DNA of 64,000 nt from Paraglaciecola sp030730205 (GCF_052119645.1 NZ_JBGQOM010000008.1:1-64000); one strand, 5' to 3'; counted from the first letter of the stretch, positions 17,837 through 26,451 are shown. Notes: a model not told the origin generated them from the letters alone. A program made the numbers and translations.

Positions 17837-18340
17837 TTAATTTGCCTGCCAAGTGCCACTTTTTCCACCTTGCTTATGAACGACCCGGATATCTGAAATA
17901 ACCATACTTGGATCAACAGCTTTACACATATCAAACAACGTTAAAGCCGCAACAGACACCGCGGTCAGGGCTTCCATCTCAACACCCGTTTGTCCTGAAA
18001 GCTTGCACATTGATTCAATTTCTACTGCACATTCGTTGCCCATCAGCTCAAAATCCACTTGCACTTTACTAAGCATTAGGGGGTGACATAAAGGGATCAA
18101 ATCACTGCACTTTTTCGCTGCTTGAATACCAGCGATCCTCGCAACTGCCAACACATCCCCTTTTTTGTGTTGATTGTTGACTAAGATCTCAAAAGCATGG
18201 GCTGACATGGTAATTTTGCCCTTAGCGACAGCGGTTCGCTGAGTAGTGAGTTTATCCGTTACATCAACCATGGCCGCTTTGCCTTGTTGATCGACATGCG
18301 AAAACTGTGCTTGCTCGAACGCCTTGTTTTTTTGAGTCAT
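17837..18340 (-). CDS. moaC: Cyclic pyranopterin monophosphate synthase
   Basis: 167 residues. Family motifs: FSHVDQQGKAAMVDVTDK near the N-terminus, AGIQAAKKCSDLIPLCHPL (about residues 70-88) and CKLSGQTGVEMEALTAVSVA (about 112-131) followed by LFDMCKAVD. It rearranges 3',8-cyclo-GTP, made by MoaA, into cyclic pyranopterin monophosphate. It is in the moa operon, 1 nt after moaB. Confidence 0.98.
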   Translation of the reverse strand: MTQKNKAFEQAQFSHVDQQGKAAMVDVTDKLTTQRTAVAKGKITMSAHAFEILVNNQHKKGDVLAVARIAGIQAAKKCSDLIPLCHPLMLSKVQVDFELMGNECAVEIESMCKLSGQTGVEMEALTAVSVAALTLFDMCKAVDPSMVISDIRVVHKQGGKSGTWQAN

Positions 18341-18341
18341 A

Positions 18342-18890
18342 TCAACCTCGTGGATCGCAATTTGGCTGAGCAGATTGTTTTAAATGCACAACAAAGTTAC
18401 ATGGCTTATGGGTGGCGCTTAATTGTTGCTGCAATATACCGTTCCAACCTGTCTTACAGGCTCCTGTGGAACCGGGTAGACAAAATATAGCGGTACTATT
18501 CGCCATGCCTGCCAATGCTCGTGATTGCACGGTAGAGGTCCCTATTTCAGTAAACGACAGATAGCGAAATAATTCACCAAAGCCCTCGATGTCTTTATCA
18601 AATAACACACTTAAGGCTTCTGGTGTAGTATCTCTGGCAGTAAAGCCCGTTCCACCGGTACATAGCACCACTTGTACATCGTCAGAGGCTATCCACCGTG
18701 AAACCGCGGCCCTCAACTGATATTTATCGTCTTTGACGATAAGGTGTTCAACAACATTGTGCCCATCCGCTGTTGCAGCACTTACTAAAAACTGCCCTGA
18801 TGTGTCATTTTCTGGCGTTCGAGTATCTGACACGGTAAGCACTGCAATGTTTAATGATTGTTTTTCTTGAGTATCATGTTTACTCATCAT
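18342..18890 (-). CDS. moaB: Molybdopterin biosynthesis protein MoaB
   Basis: About 182 residues of the MoaB/MogA fold. LNIAVLTVSDTR is near the N-terminus. The nucleotide and pterin-binding TGGTGFTARDTTPEAL segment is near residues 81-96, and FCLPGSTGACKTGW near 137-150. It probably adenylates molybdopterin before metal insertion, or is an accessory MoaB; a separate mogA may exist elsewhere. ATG codons at 18890 and 18887 are both possible, with AGG about 8 nt upstream. Confidence 0.94.
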   Translation of the reverse strand: MMSKHDTQEKQSLNIAVLTVSDTRTPENDTSGQFLVSAATADGHNVVEHLIVKDDKYQLRAAVSRWIASDDVQVVLCTGGTGFTARDTTPEALSVLFDKDIEGFGELFRYLSFTEIGTSTVQSRALAGMANSTAIFCLPGSTGACKTGWNGILQQQLSATHKPCNFVVHLKQSAQPNCDPRG

Positions 18891-18923
18891 CAAATTACCT
18901 TAAAAAGTATGAGTCAATTCAGC

Positions 18924-19493
18924 CTATTGGCAATGCAAGGAAAATGCTTTTGGCTCGTTTACATTAACGAGTTCAGCCCTATTATCGACGAAGAATGATT
19001 GCCCATTTAATTGTTGTAATAACGCTTTAATAGACCAGTTTTGTGTATGTATCATTTGCTGCTCTACTACCTGTCGAAGATGAGGCGTATTAGGCAAATA
19101 ACAAGGTAAAAAACAATTATTTGGATAAGCCGCACACCCATGAGTACGCCCAAATTCCAATAAGTTATTTAAGGTTGTAATCGTTAAATTAGGCATGTCT
19201 ACCGGAACAAAGAGGAAGCCTGTTATCGGGGTAAACAAATCAATATGGGCAAGTACCGCGTGGATACCAGACAACGGACCCCGCTGTGGTAAAATATCCG
19301 CGATGCCCCCGACTTCATTCTCACCACTAACCAACACATCGACATCAGTCAGCTGCGCTAATAATTGAGTACAGTGACCGAGCAATGAATTTTGTAATTT
19401 GCTTGAAAACATGGCCGCCTTATTCTGCCCCATTCGGCTTGATTGGCCACCAGCAAGCACCACCGCGAGGGTTTTGGTTTTTGTTGCTGCCAC
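18924..19493 (-). CDS. mobA: Molybdenum cofactor guanylyltransferase
   Basis: About 189 residues. The nucleotidyltransferase signature LAVVLAGGQSSRMGQNKA opens the protein. The metal and GTP-binding FVPVDMP segment is near residue 95. It couples GMP to the molybdenum cofactor to make MGD, as used by DMSO-reductase-family enzymes. I chose a GTG start at 19493, 1 nt after the moaA stop, because the family starts only a few residues before the AGG loop. A GTG at 19529 would overlap moaA by 35 nt with no ribosome site. Confidence 0.93.
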   Translation of the reverse strand: MAATKTKTLAVVLAGGQSSRMGQNKAAMFSSKLQNSLLGHCTQLLAQLTDVDVLVSGENEVGGIADILPQRGPLSGIHAVLAHIDLFTPITGFLFVPVDMPNLTITTLNNLLEFGRTHGCAAYPNNCFLPCYLPNTPHLRQVVEQQMIHTQNWSIKALLQQLNGQSFFVDNRAELVNVNEPKAFSLHCQ

Positions 19494-19494
19494 T

Positions 19495-20463
19495 TTAACC
19501 GCCCAACATTGCCAGATGTTTGGTTGCACCGGTCAGGCCGTCTTGTAACCAGTGGCTGGCTTCTTTATCGCCTAACAAAGCCACCAATTCTTGTTGAAGC
19601 CCTTGTTCGTCACCTGCAGTGATATAGCGACGAATGTTCAAACCTTCCTCAGCAAACAAACATAAGTGCAATTTTCCGGTAGCTGAAATTCGTAAACGAT
19701 TACATGAATGACAAAAGTCTTTGCTGTAGGGCATTATCAAACCAATCTTGCCCGCGTAATCAGGGTGATAAAACTCTTGGGCAGGCCCAGCAGCTTTGTC
19801 CCTAATGACTTGTCCCCAACCGCTTTGCAATAGTTGATTTTTAAGAGGTTCCGCTGATACATGATTTTTTTGAAAAAATGTCACATTGTCACCGGTTTGC
19901 ATTAGCTCAATAAGCCGTAAACTGATCGGTGTTGATTTAACCCAATTTAAAAAGCTAGCAAATTCTGCTTCATTGTATTGACGCATCAATACGGCATTCA
20001 CCTTCACCTTGAGCCCTAAAAGTAAAGCCTTATCAATGCCCCGTAAGATAGTATCTAAACTGTCATGACCAGTAATTGCAGCAAACAACCTAGGATCAAG
20101 GCTATCAATACTGATATTAATGGAATCTAAGCCAGCCTCAGCCCACTCTTCTACACACTTTTCAAGCTTGTAACCATTACTAGTTAAGGCAACATGTTCG
20201 ATTCCGGGAGTAGAGGCGCATTGCCTGATTATCTCGGGCAGGTCTTTACGTAAGGAGGGTTCGCCACCGGTTATACGCACTTTACTGGTACCCAATTTGG
20301 CAAAGGTGCTTACCAATGTGCTAATTTCAGCCACACTCATAAAATCACGATCAGAGTCGCACGCATACCCGTCAGGTAAGCAATACGTGCAACTGAAATT
20401 ACAAACATCAGTGATTGACAGGCGCAGGTAATGAAAGCGCCGGCCAAATTTATCTTCTAACAT
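19495..20463 (-). CDS. moaA: GTP 3',8-cyclase (radical SAM)
   Basis: 322 residues from the ATG at 20463, chosen because GGAAAGGTG lies just upstream and the family begins MLEDKFGRRFHYLRLSITD; a longer frame to 20571 adds residues with no homology. The radical-SAM cluster is CNFSCTYC near residue 21, the SAM-binding GGEP near 72. The C-terminal second 4Fe-4S cluster is FCHSCNRLRIS plus a third Cys in LHLCLF near 265. The usual C-terminal GG ends the protein. It starts molybdenum cofactor synthesis from GTP and heads the operon moaA-mobA-moaB-moaC-moaD-moaE. Confidence 0.98.
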   Translation of the reverse strand: MLEDKFGRRFHYLRLSITDVCNFSCTYCLPDGYACDSDRDFMSVAEISTLVSTFAKLGTSKVRITGGEPSLRKDLPEIIRQCASTPGIEHVALTSNGYKLEKCVEEWAEAGLDSINISIDSLDPRLFAAITGHDSLDTILRGIDKALLLGLKVKVNAVLMRQYNEAEFASFLNWVKSTPISLRLIELMQTGDNVTFFQKNHVSAEPLKNQLLQSGWGQVIRDKAAGPAQEFYHPDYAGKIGLIMPYSKDFCHSCNRLRISATGKLHLCLFAEEGLNIRRYITAGDEQGLQQELVALLGDKEASHWLQDGLTGATKHLAMLGG

Positions 20464-20605
20464 ATTTAACACCTTTCCAAAGTAAAGCGCATTGAACAAA
20501 ATGGCTTTGGGGAGGCTGCTTGATTTCTCGCACAACCCTGGCAATCCAATCACGAATTGCGGCTTAGTCACCCTGTCATTGATTTAGGTCACTAAGCTCG
20601 GAGTT
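20464..20605 (-). promoter_or_regulatory. Structured moaA leader, possible molybdenum cofactor riboswitch
   Basis: On the minus strand the leader starts CTCCGAGC and at once forms a hairpin: CTTAGTGACC / GGTGACTAAG, 9 of 10 pairs with a 14-nt loop (20563-20596). A G/C-rich stretch with GCAGCCTCCCC follows, before the moaA ribosome site. Many gammaproteobacterial moaA genes carry the Moco RNA motif in this position. I cannot confirm the conserved core by eye. Confidence 0.35.
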
Positions 20606-20854
20606 AGTTTACAAGGACTTCCGTCCAGTCGATTCTTTAAACAATCGAAACACACTATTCGATTCTTACTCTGTTGTAACATAAACAGCTCATTAGACAC
20701 TAGCTGCTGCAGTAAATAAGCCTAATTTTTTTGCGTACTGAGTGAATTATCGTGCTGAATTTTGTTACGTACACATTGTGGCATGTATGTTGATACCTGT
20801 AATCATGGTTGCAGAGTACGCACCTTAATTTGCATAAAAACTTTATGCTGACTA
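20606..20854. other. Divergent intergenic region moaA / glucosylglycerate operon
   Basis: No gene is visible. It contains a direct repeat TCGATTCTT at 20629-20637 and 20659-20667 (30 bp apart), close to where the moaA promoter should be. An 8-bp inverted pair TGCGTACT / AGTACGCA at 20732-20739 and 20815-20822 flanks the region before the kinase gene. Either could be a regulator site, but neither is recognised. Confidence 0.4.
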
Positions 20855-21772
20855 ATGGAAAACGACAAGCCCATGATCGAGCAATTTATCAATGAACACA
20901 AGCTAAGCAGTGGGTTTATTACTACCGCAAAGCGCTACTACACACCTTTGGCTGACCGCATCGCTTTGCACCAAAAAGAGGCAAGAAAGACTTATTATGT
21001 GGGTATCAACGGCTGCCAAGGTTCCGGAAAATCAACTTTAGGCGATTTTTTAGGCACTTACCTAAAACAACGCTATCAGCTCAATGTGGTTATTTTATCA
21101 CTTGATGATTTTTACCTGAATCAAAGTCAGCGCCTCACGTTAGCAGCAAGCGTCCATCCCTTGTTTAAAACACGGGGCGTACCTGGTACTCATAATACGG
21201 CACTGATGCATAGCGTTTTAACCGCGTTAAGCTGCACTGAAGGATCCCTTGCTGTGCCTAAGTTTAATAAAGCCAATGACAACCCTTTCCCAGAAGACCA
21301 ATGGTCAAGGGTAACGGGGCCTGTAGATATTGTCATTTTAGAAGGTTGGTGCTGGGGCGTAACAGCCCAAAGCCCGCAAGAACTGAAGGCGCCGGTGAAC
21401 GAGCTGGAAGCAAATGAAGATCCGCAGGCTACGTGGCGCACTTACGTAAACCAGCAATTAGCCAGCTGTTATGAACCTTTATATCAACAGATGCACTATT
21501 GGGTAATGCTAAAAGCCCCAGATTTTTCAAATGTGTTTAACTGGCGATTAGAGCAAGAACAGAAACTTGCCGCCTCGTTGGCATCTACCTCAAACACGCA
21601 GATAATGAATGCCCAACAAATTGAACGCTTTATCCAATTTTATCAACGCCTCACAGAGCACGGTTTGAGCACTCTACCCTCACATTGTAACGAAGTGTTT
21701 GAGCTAAACTCACAGCGAAAGATTATGAAACATATTACTCAAAGCGAACAAGGAGTACAGCGTGTTAAATAA
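20855..21772 (+). CDS. D-glycerate 3-kinase-like P-loop kinase
   Basis: 305 residues. The Walker A loop is GINGCQGSGKST, near residue 51. The LSLDDFYL motif (about 85) and KTRGVPGTHN (about 107) are typical of the GLYK/YggC-type glycerate kinase family, and VILEGWCWG (about 158) is the Walker B-like segment. It is the first gene of a four-gene operon with glucosylglycerate enzymes. That strongly suggests it phosphorylates the D-glycerate released by phosphorolysis, returning it to 3-phosphoglycerate. The ATG at 20855 has a weak ribosome site; the ATG at 20873 is the alternative. Confidence 0.88.
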   Translation: MENDKPMIEQFINEHKLSSGFITTAKRYYTPLADRIALHQKEARKTYYVGINGCQGSGKSTLGDFLGTYLKQRYQLNVVILSLDDFYLNQSQRLTLAASVHPLFKTRGVPGTHNTALMHSVLTALSCTEGSLAVPKFNKANDNPFPEDQWSRVTGPVDIVILEGWCWGVTAQSPQELKAPVNELEANEDPQATWRTYVNQQLASCYEPLYQQMHYWVMLKAPDFSNVFNWRLEQEQKLAASLASTSNTQIMNAQQIERFIQFYQRLTEHGLSTLPSHCNEVFELNSQRKIMKHITQSEQGVQRVK

Positions 21773-22583
21773 CCAAAGCCCTGTAATTTTTACAGACTTA
21801 GACGGCACGTTACTCGATCACGACGATTACAGTTTCAGCGCAGCGACTGGCACCTTAGCGAAACTCAAAGCCCAGAATATTTCTGTCATTCCTAACACCA
21901 GTAAAACCCGTGCTGAGGTCGAGGTGCTCAGAGATAAAATCGGTCTGACGGGGCCTTTTATAGTCGAAAATGGCGCAGCCATTTATTTACCTTTGAATTT
22001 TCTTACCAATCCACCACTTCAGCTAGAAAAATCTGGACAATACTTACGATTTGCCTTTGCTTCTCCCCGTGACACTTGGTTAAACCTGCTCGATTCGGTG
22101 AAACCCAAGTTTGAGGGCTTATTTCGACATTTTGCCACGATGACGGTCGAGCAAGTTTGTGAGGCAACAGGTTTGCAAAAAACAGACGCCACCTTGGCAA
22201 TGCAGCGAGAATTTGGAGAGCCTATTGAATGGCTTGGTAATGATGAACAAAGACAACAGTTTATAGCTGCACTTAGAAATTTAGGCGCGACACCTGTTGA
22301 AGGTGGGCGTTTTATCCATCTTAAAGATGAGTGTGATAAGGCACACGCAATGAATTGGTTGATGTTACAACTTAAACAGCAACAACCACAAGAAAACTGG
22401 GTATCTGTTGCACTAGGCGACGGGCAAAACGACGCTGTAATGTTAGCGGGCGCTGATTATCCTATTCGGATTTTATCTCCCAGTAATCCACCTCCCTATA
22501 TCGATACCCAAAAAACCGTTATTACTAGCACCCTTACGGGTCCAGCAGGTTGGTCTGAATGTTTGGAGCCCTTACTTTTTTAA
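21762..22583 (+). CDS. HAD-IIB phosphatase, mannosyl/glucosyl-3-phosphoglycerate phosphatase type
   Basis: 273 residues. The HAD nucleophile motif is FTDLDGTLLD at the N-terminus, motif II is the NTSKTRAE region near residue 46, and motif IV is VALGDGQNDAVML near residue 218. This matches the MPGP/YedP subfamily. Next to a GpgS-like synthase it should dephosphorylate glucosyl-3-phosphoglycerate to glucosylglycerate. The GTG start overlaps the kinase gene by 11 nt and has a good AAGGAG site. Confidence 0.9.
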   Translation: MLNNQSPVIFTDLDGTLLDHDDYSFSAATGTLAKLKAQNISVIPNTSKTRAEVEVLRDKIGLTGPFIVENGAAIYLPLNFLTNPPLQLEKSGQYLRFAFASPRDTWLNLLDSVKPKFEGLFRHFATMTVEQVCEATGLQKTDATLAMQREFGEPIEWLGNDEQRQQFIAALRNLGATPVEGGRFIHLKDECDKAHAMNWLMLQLKQQQPQENWVSVALGDGQNDAVMLAGADYPIRILSPSNPPPYIDTQKTVITSTLTGPAGWSECLEPLLF

Positions 22584-22628
22584 TCTGTTCACATTTTTTT
22601 AAATAATACTTAACTCACTGGAGGCAAA

Positions 22629-23855
22629 ATGGCCGACTTTTATCAAAATGGCATTGTGACCACATTACATAACTTATCAAATCGTCCGATCACAGATGTC
22701 GAGAAAGAATTACTTAAATTTTCTAAAAAGCGCCCAATGGGGCTGATTTTGCCCTCACTCTATTCCGAGCTTGAAGGCCCTGCACTCAAACATATCATTG
22801 AAGAATTATGTGATGTGCCTTATTTATCTCAAGTTGTCATCGGTTTGGATCGCGCCGATTTAGCCCAATACAAACATGCACTCAAATTTTTCTCGCGCTT
22901 ACCTCAGCATCATCGTATTTTGTGGAATGATGGACCCCGTTTAAAAGCCTTAGACGAAAAATTACGAGAGCTCGGCCTAGCGCCTAAAGAGCTAGGCAAA
23001 GGGCGTAACGTCTGGTATTGCATGGGTTATGTATTAGCTTCAAATAAAGCAGAGTCGGTGGCGCTGCATGACTGTGACATACTGACCTATGACCGCTCAT
23101 TACTAGCAAAACTCATCTACCCAGTGGCTAATCCTCAGTTTAACTATGAGTTTTGCAAAGGTTTTTATGCGCGAGTTGCTGGCGGCAAAATAAACGGACG
23201 CGTATCGCGTTTGTTGGTTACTCCCTTGATAAAAGCCTTAAAAAAAGTACTGGGCCCGAGTGCTTACTTAGATTATATGGACAGTTTTCGCTATCCATTA
23301 GCGGGAGAGTTTTCGTTTCGTAAAGACGTACTCAATGACATACGCATCCCCAGCGATTGGGGTCTCGAAATAGGTGTATTGTCTGAAATGCATCGCAACT
23401 ATTCGTCTAATCGTTTATGTCAGGCGGATATTGCGCATACTTATGATCATAAACACCAAGATTTATCGGCCCATAATGACCAAGGTGGCCTCTCTAAGAT
23501 GTCAATCGACATCACCAAGTCGTTGTTCCGTAAATTGGCTACGCAAGGTGAAACCTTCAGTATGGAACTGTTCCGCTCACTCAAGGCAACCTATTACAGG
23601 ATTGCGCTGGATTTTGTAGAGGCCTATCACAATGACGCCTTAATGAACGGTTTAGCACTGGATATTCATAGCGAAGAAAAGGCGGTTGAACTGTTTGCGC
23701 AAAACATCATGAAAGCCGGTGAGAGCTTTTTAGATAACCCTATGGAAACCCCATTTATTCCAAGTTGGAATAGGGTGGTAAGTGCGATGCCTGATGTACT
23801 TGAGAAGCTAAAAGAAGCGGTCGAATTAGACTTAAACGAATTTCAAGATAGTTGA
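22629..23855 (+). CDS. gpgS: Glucosyl-3-phosphoglycerate synthase-like glycosyltransferase
   Basis: 408 residues of the GpgS/GT81-like GT-A fold. An N-terminal nucleotide-sugar region ends in LILPSLYSELEG. GKGRNVWYCMGYVLA (about 122-136) is followed by the metal-binding DCD in VALHDCDILTYDRS (about 141-154). EFCKGFYARV (about 173) and the downstream GLEIGVLSEM (about 248) match the family active site. It should transfer glucose from NDP-glucose to 3-phosphoglycerate. Strong GGAGG site before the ATG. It is in operon with its phosphatase and a GH13_18 phosphorylase, which favours glucose over mannose as the sugar. Confidence 0.9.
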   Translation: MADFYQNGIVTTLHNLSNRPITDVEKELLKFSKKRPMGLILPSLYSELEGPALKHIIEELCDVPYLSQVVIGLDRADLAQYKHALKFFSRLPQHHRILWNDGPRLKALDEKLRELGLAPKELGKGRNVWYCMGYVLASNKAESVALHDCDILTYDRSLLAKLIYPVANPQFNYEFCKGFYARVAGGKINGRVSRLLVTPLIKALKKVLGPSAYLDYMDSFRYPLAGEFSFRKDVLNDIRIPSDWGLEIGVLSEMHRNYSSNRLCQADIAHTYDHKHQDLSAHNDQGGLSKMSIDITKSLFRKLATQGETFSMELFRSLKATYYRIALDFVEAYHNDALMNGLALDIHSEEKAVELFAQNIMKAGESFLDNPMETPFIPSWNRVVSAMPDVLEKLKEAVELDLNEFQDS

Positions 23856-23866
23856 GGTGTAGCACG

Positions 23867-25624
23867 ATGTTAACGATAGTTGAACAACTTAAAGAGCGGG
23901 TTAATCACCACTTAAAGGTGATTTACGCCGAAATCGAGTTGAGTGAAACCATAGAAGATATTGCACAACAGCTGTTAGTCACCATGAATATTGACCACAG
24001 CGACAAGTTAATGGTGCCTTTGCGCCACCATAATAATTGGGACCAAAGCGATATCGTTTTAATCACTTATGGCGACAGCATTGAGCAAAAGGAGATTGCA
24101 CCGCTTAAAACACTCAAACAGTTTTTAATGCAGTATTGCCCAGACACCATCAACAGTGTGCACATTTTACCGTTTTTTCCCTACAGTTCGGATGACGGGT
24201 TTTCAGTAATCGACTATTCAAGTGTGAACGAAGCGTTAGGTGACTGGGACGACATCAAAGCCATTTGTAGCGATTTCAGAATAATGTCCGATGTGGTAAT
24301 TAATCACTGCTCTGCGCGCAGTGCATGGTTTAATAATTTTATCAAAGGTGAAGGACCTGGCAGTGACTTTTTCTTCACTGCTTCGCCATTAGATGACTTA
24401 TCGCAAGTCGTTCGCCCCCGTACATCAGACTTATTGCGTTTAACTGAAACCGCTAATGGTGAGCAATACGTGTGGTGTACGTTCAGTCACGACCAAGTCG
24501 ATTTTGATTTTCGAAATCCTAAGGTATTACTGGCGTTTGTATCTATAATTCGCCAATACCTAGACGCAGGCATTCGTATTTTTCGCTTGGACGCGGTGGC
24601 ATTTTTATGGAAAAAGTTGGGCTCACCTTCTATTAATTTAGAGGAAACCCACGAAGTGGTGCGCTTACTGCGCACTTTGATGGAACATGCGGTGTCTGAC
24701 GCGGTGATCATTACTGAAACCAATATCCCAAACAGACAAAACTTAACCTACTTTGGTAATGCTAACGAAGCCCATGGGATCTACAATTTTTCCTTGCCCC
24801 CCTTGTTGGTCAACACCCTTGTCACAGGAAACTGTCGGCATTTAAAAGCCTGGCTAGGCAGTATGCCGCCCGCGCAAAATGGCACCTTCTTTTTTAATTT
24901 TATAGCTTCACATGATGGCATTGGTTTAAGACCCGCTGAAGGTTTATTAAGTGATGATGAGCTGAGTTCTTTGGTCACCACCATGCAAAATTTTGGCGGT
25001 AGAATTTCGTGGCGTATGGCCGAAAATGGGGGGCAAAAAGCCTATGAAATCAACATTGCTTTATTTGACGCTCTGCAAGGCACCACTAAAGGCCAAGATA
25101 AGTGGGGTTTAGAACGCTTTATTTGTGCCCACAGCATCATGTTTGCTTTAGAAGGGATCCCCGGTTTATACATCCATAGTCTTTTGGGCACGAATAACGA
25201 CTATGAAAAATTAAAAAACACTAGCCACAATCGCGCAATTAATCGACACAAATGGGATTATGACGCACTAACAGAAGCCCTAGACAGCCCCTACAGCCAA
25301 CACAGTAAAGTACTTAAACGCATGTCACACCTGATTAGTGTGCGAAAGCGACAACCCGCATTTCATCCCAATGCAGTGCAATTTACCTTGCAACTAGGTG
25401 AACAACTATTCGGGTTTTGGCGTCAAAGCCTTGATCGACGCCAAAGTATTTTTTGTATCTACAATATTTCTGACCAAGAGCAAACAGTTCGTTTAAGTGA
25501 CATCAATCTTATTGGTACAGACACGTGGGTCGACTTACTCACTGAGCAAGCCATTCAACATGAAGATCTGGAGATGGTTTTGAGTCCATATCGCGCAGTG
25601 TGGATCAGTAACCTAGCCCATTAA
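23867..25624 (+). CDS. GH13_18 sucrose-phosphorylase-like enzyme, probable glucosylglycerate phosphorylase
   Basis: About 585 residues. The GH13 barrel has the nucleophile in IRIFRLDAVAFLWKK, the acid/base Glu in VIITETNIPN and the third carboxylate in FIASHDGIGLRP. The VRPRTSDLL loop and FSHDQVDFDF are typical of subfamily 18. I chose the ATG at 23867 because GAGGTG sits 7 nt before it; a TTG at 23852 is part of that same ribosome site. Members of GH13_18 include sucrose phosphorylase and glucosylglycerate phosphorylase. The neighbours (glycerate kinase, GpgS, phosphatase) favour the latter: glucosylglycerate + Pi gives glucose 1-phosphate + glycerate. Confidence 0.9.
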   Translation: MLTIVEQLKERVNHHLKVIYAEIELSETIEDIAQQLLVTMNIDHSDKLMVPLRHHNNWDQSDIVLITYGDSIEQKEIAPLKTLKQFLMQYCPDTINSVHILPFFPYSSDDGFSVIDYSSVNEALGDWDDIKAICSDFRIMSDVVINHCSARSAWFNNFIKGEGPGSDFFFTASPLDDLSQVVRPRTSDLLRLTETANGEQYVWCTFSHDQVDFDFRNPKVLLAFVSIIRQYLDAGIRIFRLDAVAFLWKKLGSPSINLEETHEVVRLLRTLMEHAVSDAVIITETNIPNRQNLTYFGNANEAHGIYNFSLPPLLVNTLVTGNCRHLKAWLGSMPPAQNGTFFFNFIASHDGIGLRPAEGLLSDDELSSLVTTMQNFGGRISWRMAENGGQKAYEINIALFDALQGTTKGQDKWGLERFICAHSIMFALEGIPGLYIHSLLGTNNDYEKLKNTSHNRAINRHKWDYDALTEALDSPYSQHSKVLKRMSHLISVRKRQPAFHPNAVQFTLQLGEQLFGFWRQSLDRRQSIFCIYNISDQEQTVRLSDINLIGTDTWVDLLTEQAIQHEDLEMVLSPYRAVWISNLAH

Positions 25625-25642
25625 TGATTAATTTAAGGCGCG

Positions 25643-25683
25643 TGATCACCGCTCAACTATTTAGACGTTGAGTGGGTGATTTT
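25643..25683 (+). terminator. Terminator of the glucosylglycerate operon
   Basis: GATCACC-G-CTCAAC pairs with GTTGAG-TG-GGTGATTTT: a 12-13 bp stem with one small internal loop, about 10-nt loop, and a TTTT tail. It starts 19 nt after the phosphorylase stop. The remaining ~170 bp to the sigma54-like element hold nothing recognised. Confidence 0.75.
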
Positions 25684-25857
25684 ACTAACATGTCACTGAT
25701 AAGAATCACCTTAAGCGCTTGATCTTAGTGCTTTTAAGTACATCACCCCCCTCACCTGTCTGTCATCAACCACGTTTTATGGTAAACCAAACTCATCAGC
25801 GTCCGCGCGAAGTTAAAAACTACATTTAAAATACTGATTAATATAAATAATTTTTGT

Positions 25858-25874
25858 TTGGCACGAGGCTTGAT
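25858..25874 (+). promoter_or_regulatory. Sigma54-like promoter of the EF-hand gene pair
   Basis: TTGGCACGAGGCTTGAT matches the sigma54 -24/-12 consensus (TTGGCACG-N4-TTGCW) except for A in place of the C at -12. The predicted start site lies about 63 nt before the first EF-hand ATG. The -12 C is highly conserved, so activity is uncertain. Confidence 0.4.
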
Positions 25875-25947
25875 ACAGCCGATTTGTCCACAGCTAAAGA
25901 CGAGAACTTTGGCTGTCACTTAAAGAAAACGAAATGGAGAAAATCTT

Positions 25948-26157
25948 ATGAAGAAATCAGTCTTATTTAGTTTTTGTATGATCTGTAGTCATATGGCCTT
26001 GGCAAACGACGCCTTATTTATTCAACTTGATGCAAACAGCGATGGATCAATAAGTATCGAAGAAGCCGCGGCAGATGCGAGCGTCAGTGCCAAGTTCATC
26101 GAGTTAGACATCGACAAAGACGGCTACCTTTCCGCCGAAGAATTTGAAAATCTGTAG
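25948..26157 (+). CDS. Small exported two-EF-hand protein
   Basis: 69 residues. A signal peptide (residues 1-19, cleavage after MALA) is followed by two canonical 12-residue EF-hand loops: DANSDGSISIEE at 28-39 and DIDKDGYLSAEE at 54-65. The mature ~50 residues are just one calmodulin-like EF pair, so it should bind two Ca2+ ions in the periplasm or outside. Good ribosome site GGAGAAAA. It is the first of two tandem paralogues. Partner and role unknown. Confidence 0.88.
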   Translation: MKKSVLFSFCMICSHMALANDALFIQLDANSDGSISIEEAAADASVSAKFIELDIDKDGYLSAEEFENL

Positions 26158-26193
26158 CATTGTATTTAACACTATCGAAAACGGAGAAATTGA

Positions 26194-26412
26194 ATGAAAA
26201 CTCTACTTTGTATTACCGCAGTTTTATTTGTCAGTGCCAATGTATTTGCCAGCAACATAAACTTCGACCGCTTTGATACCGATAAAGATGGGTTAATTAG
26301 CCAAGAAGAAGCTAAGGTTAACGATACGCTTTTGACCCTGTTTGCTGAGCTTGACTTAAACCAAGACGGGTATCTTTCTAAATCGGAATTATCCCCTAAT
26401 ACGCCCGAATGA
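26194..26412 (+). CDS. Small exported two-EF-hand protein (tandem paralogue)
   Basis: 72 residues. The signal peptide runs to about residue 19 (NVFA). The EF loops DTDKDGLISQEE (28-39) and DLNQDGYLSKSE (54-65) occupy the same positions as in the upstream gene, so the two arose by duplication. The tail SPNTPE is short and proline-containing. It lies 36 nt after its paralogue with its own CGGAGA ribosome site, so the two are most likely one transcript. Confidence 0.88.
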   Translation: MKTLLCITAVLFVSANVFASNINFDRFDTDKDGLISQEEAKVNDTLLTLFAELDLNQDGYLSKSELSPNTPE

Positions 26413-26451
26413 TGAAAATTGGCACGAATACCTAGGGCTGTGTAATAGCGA

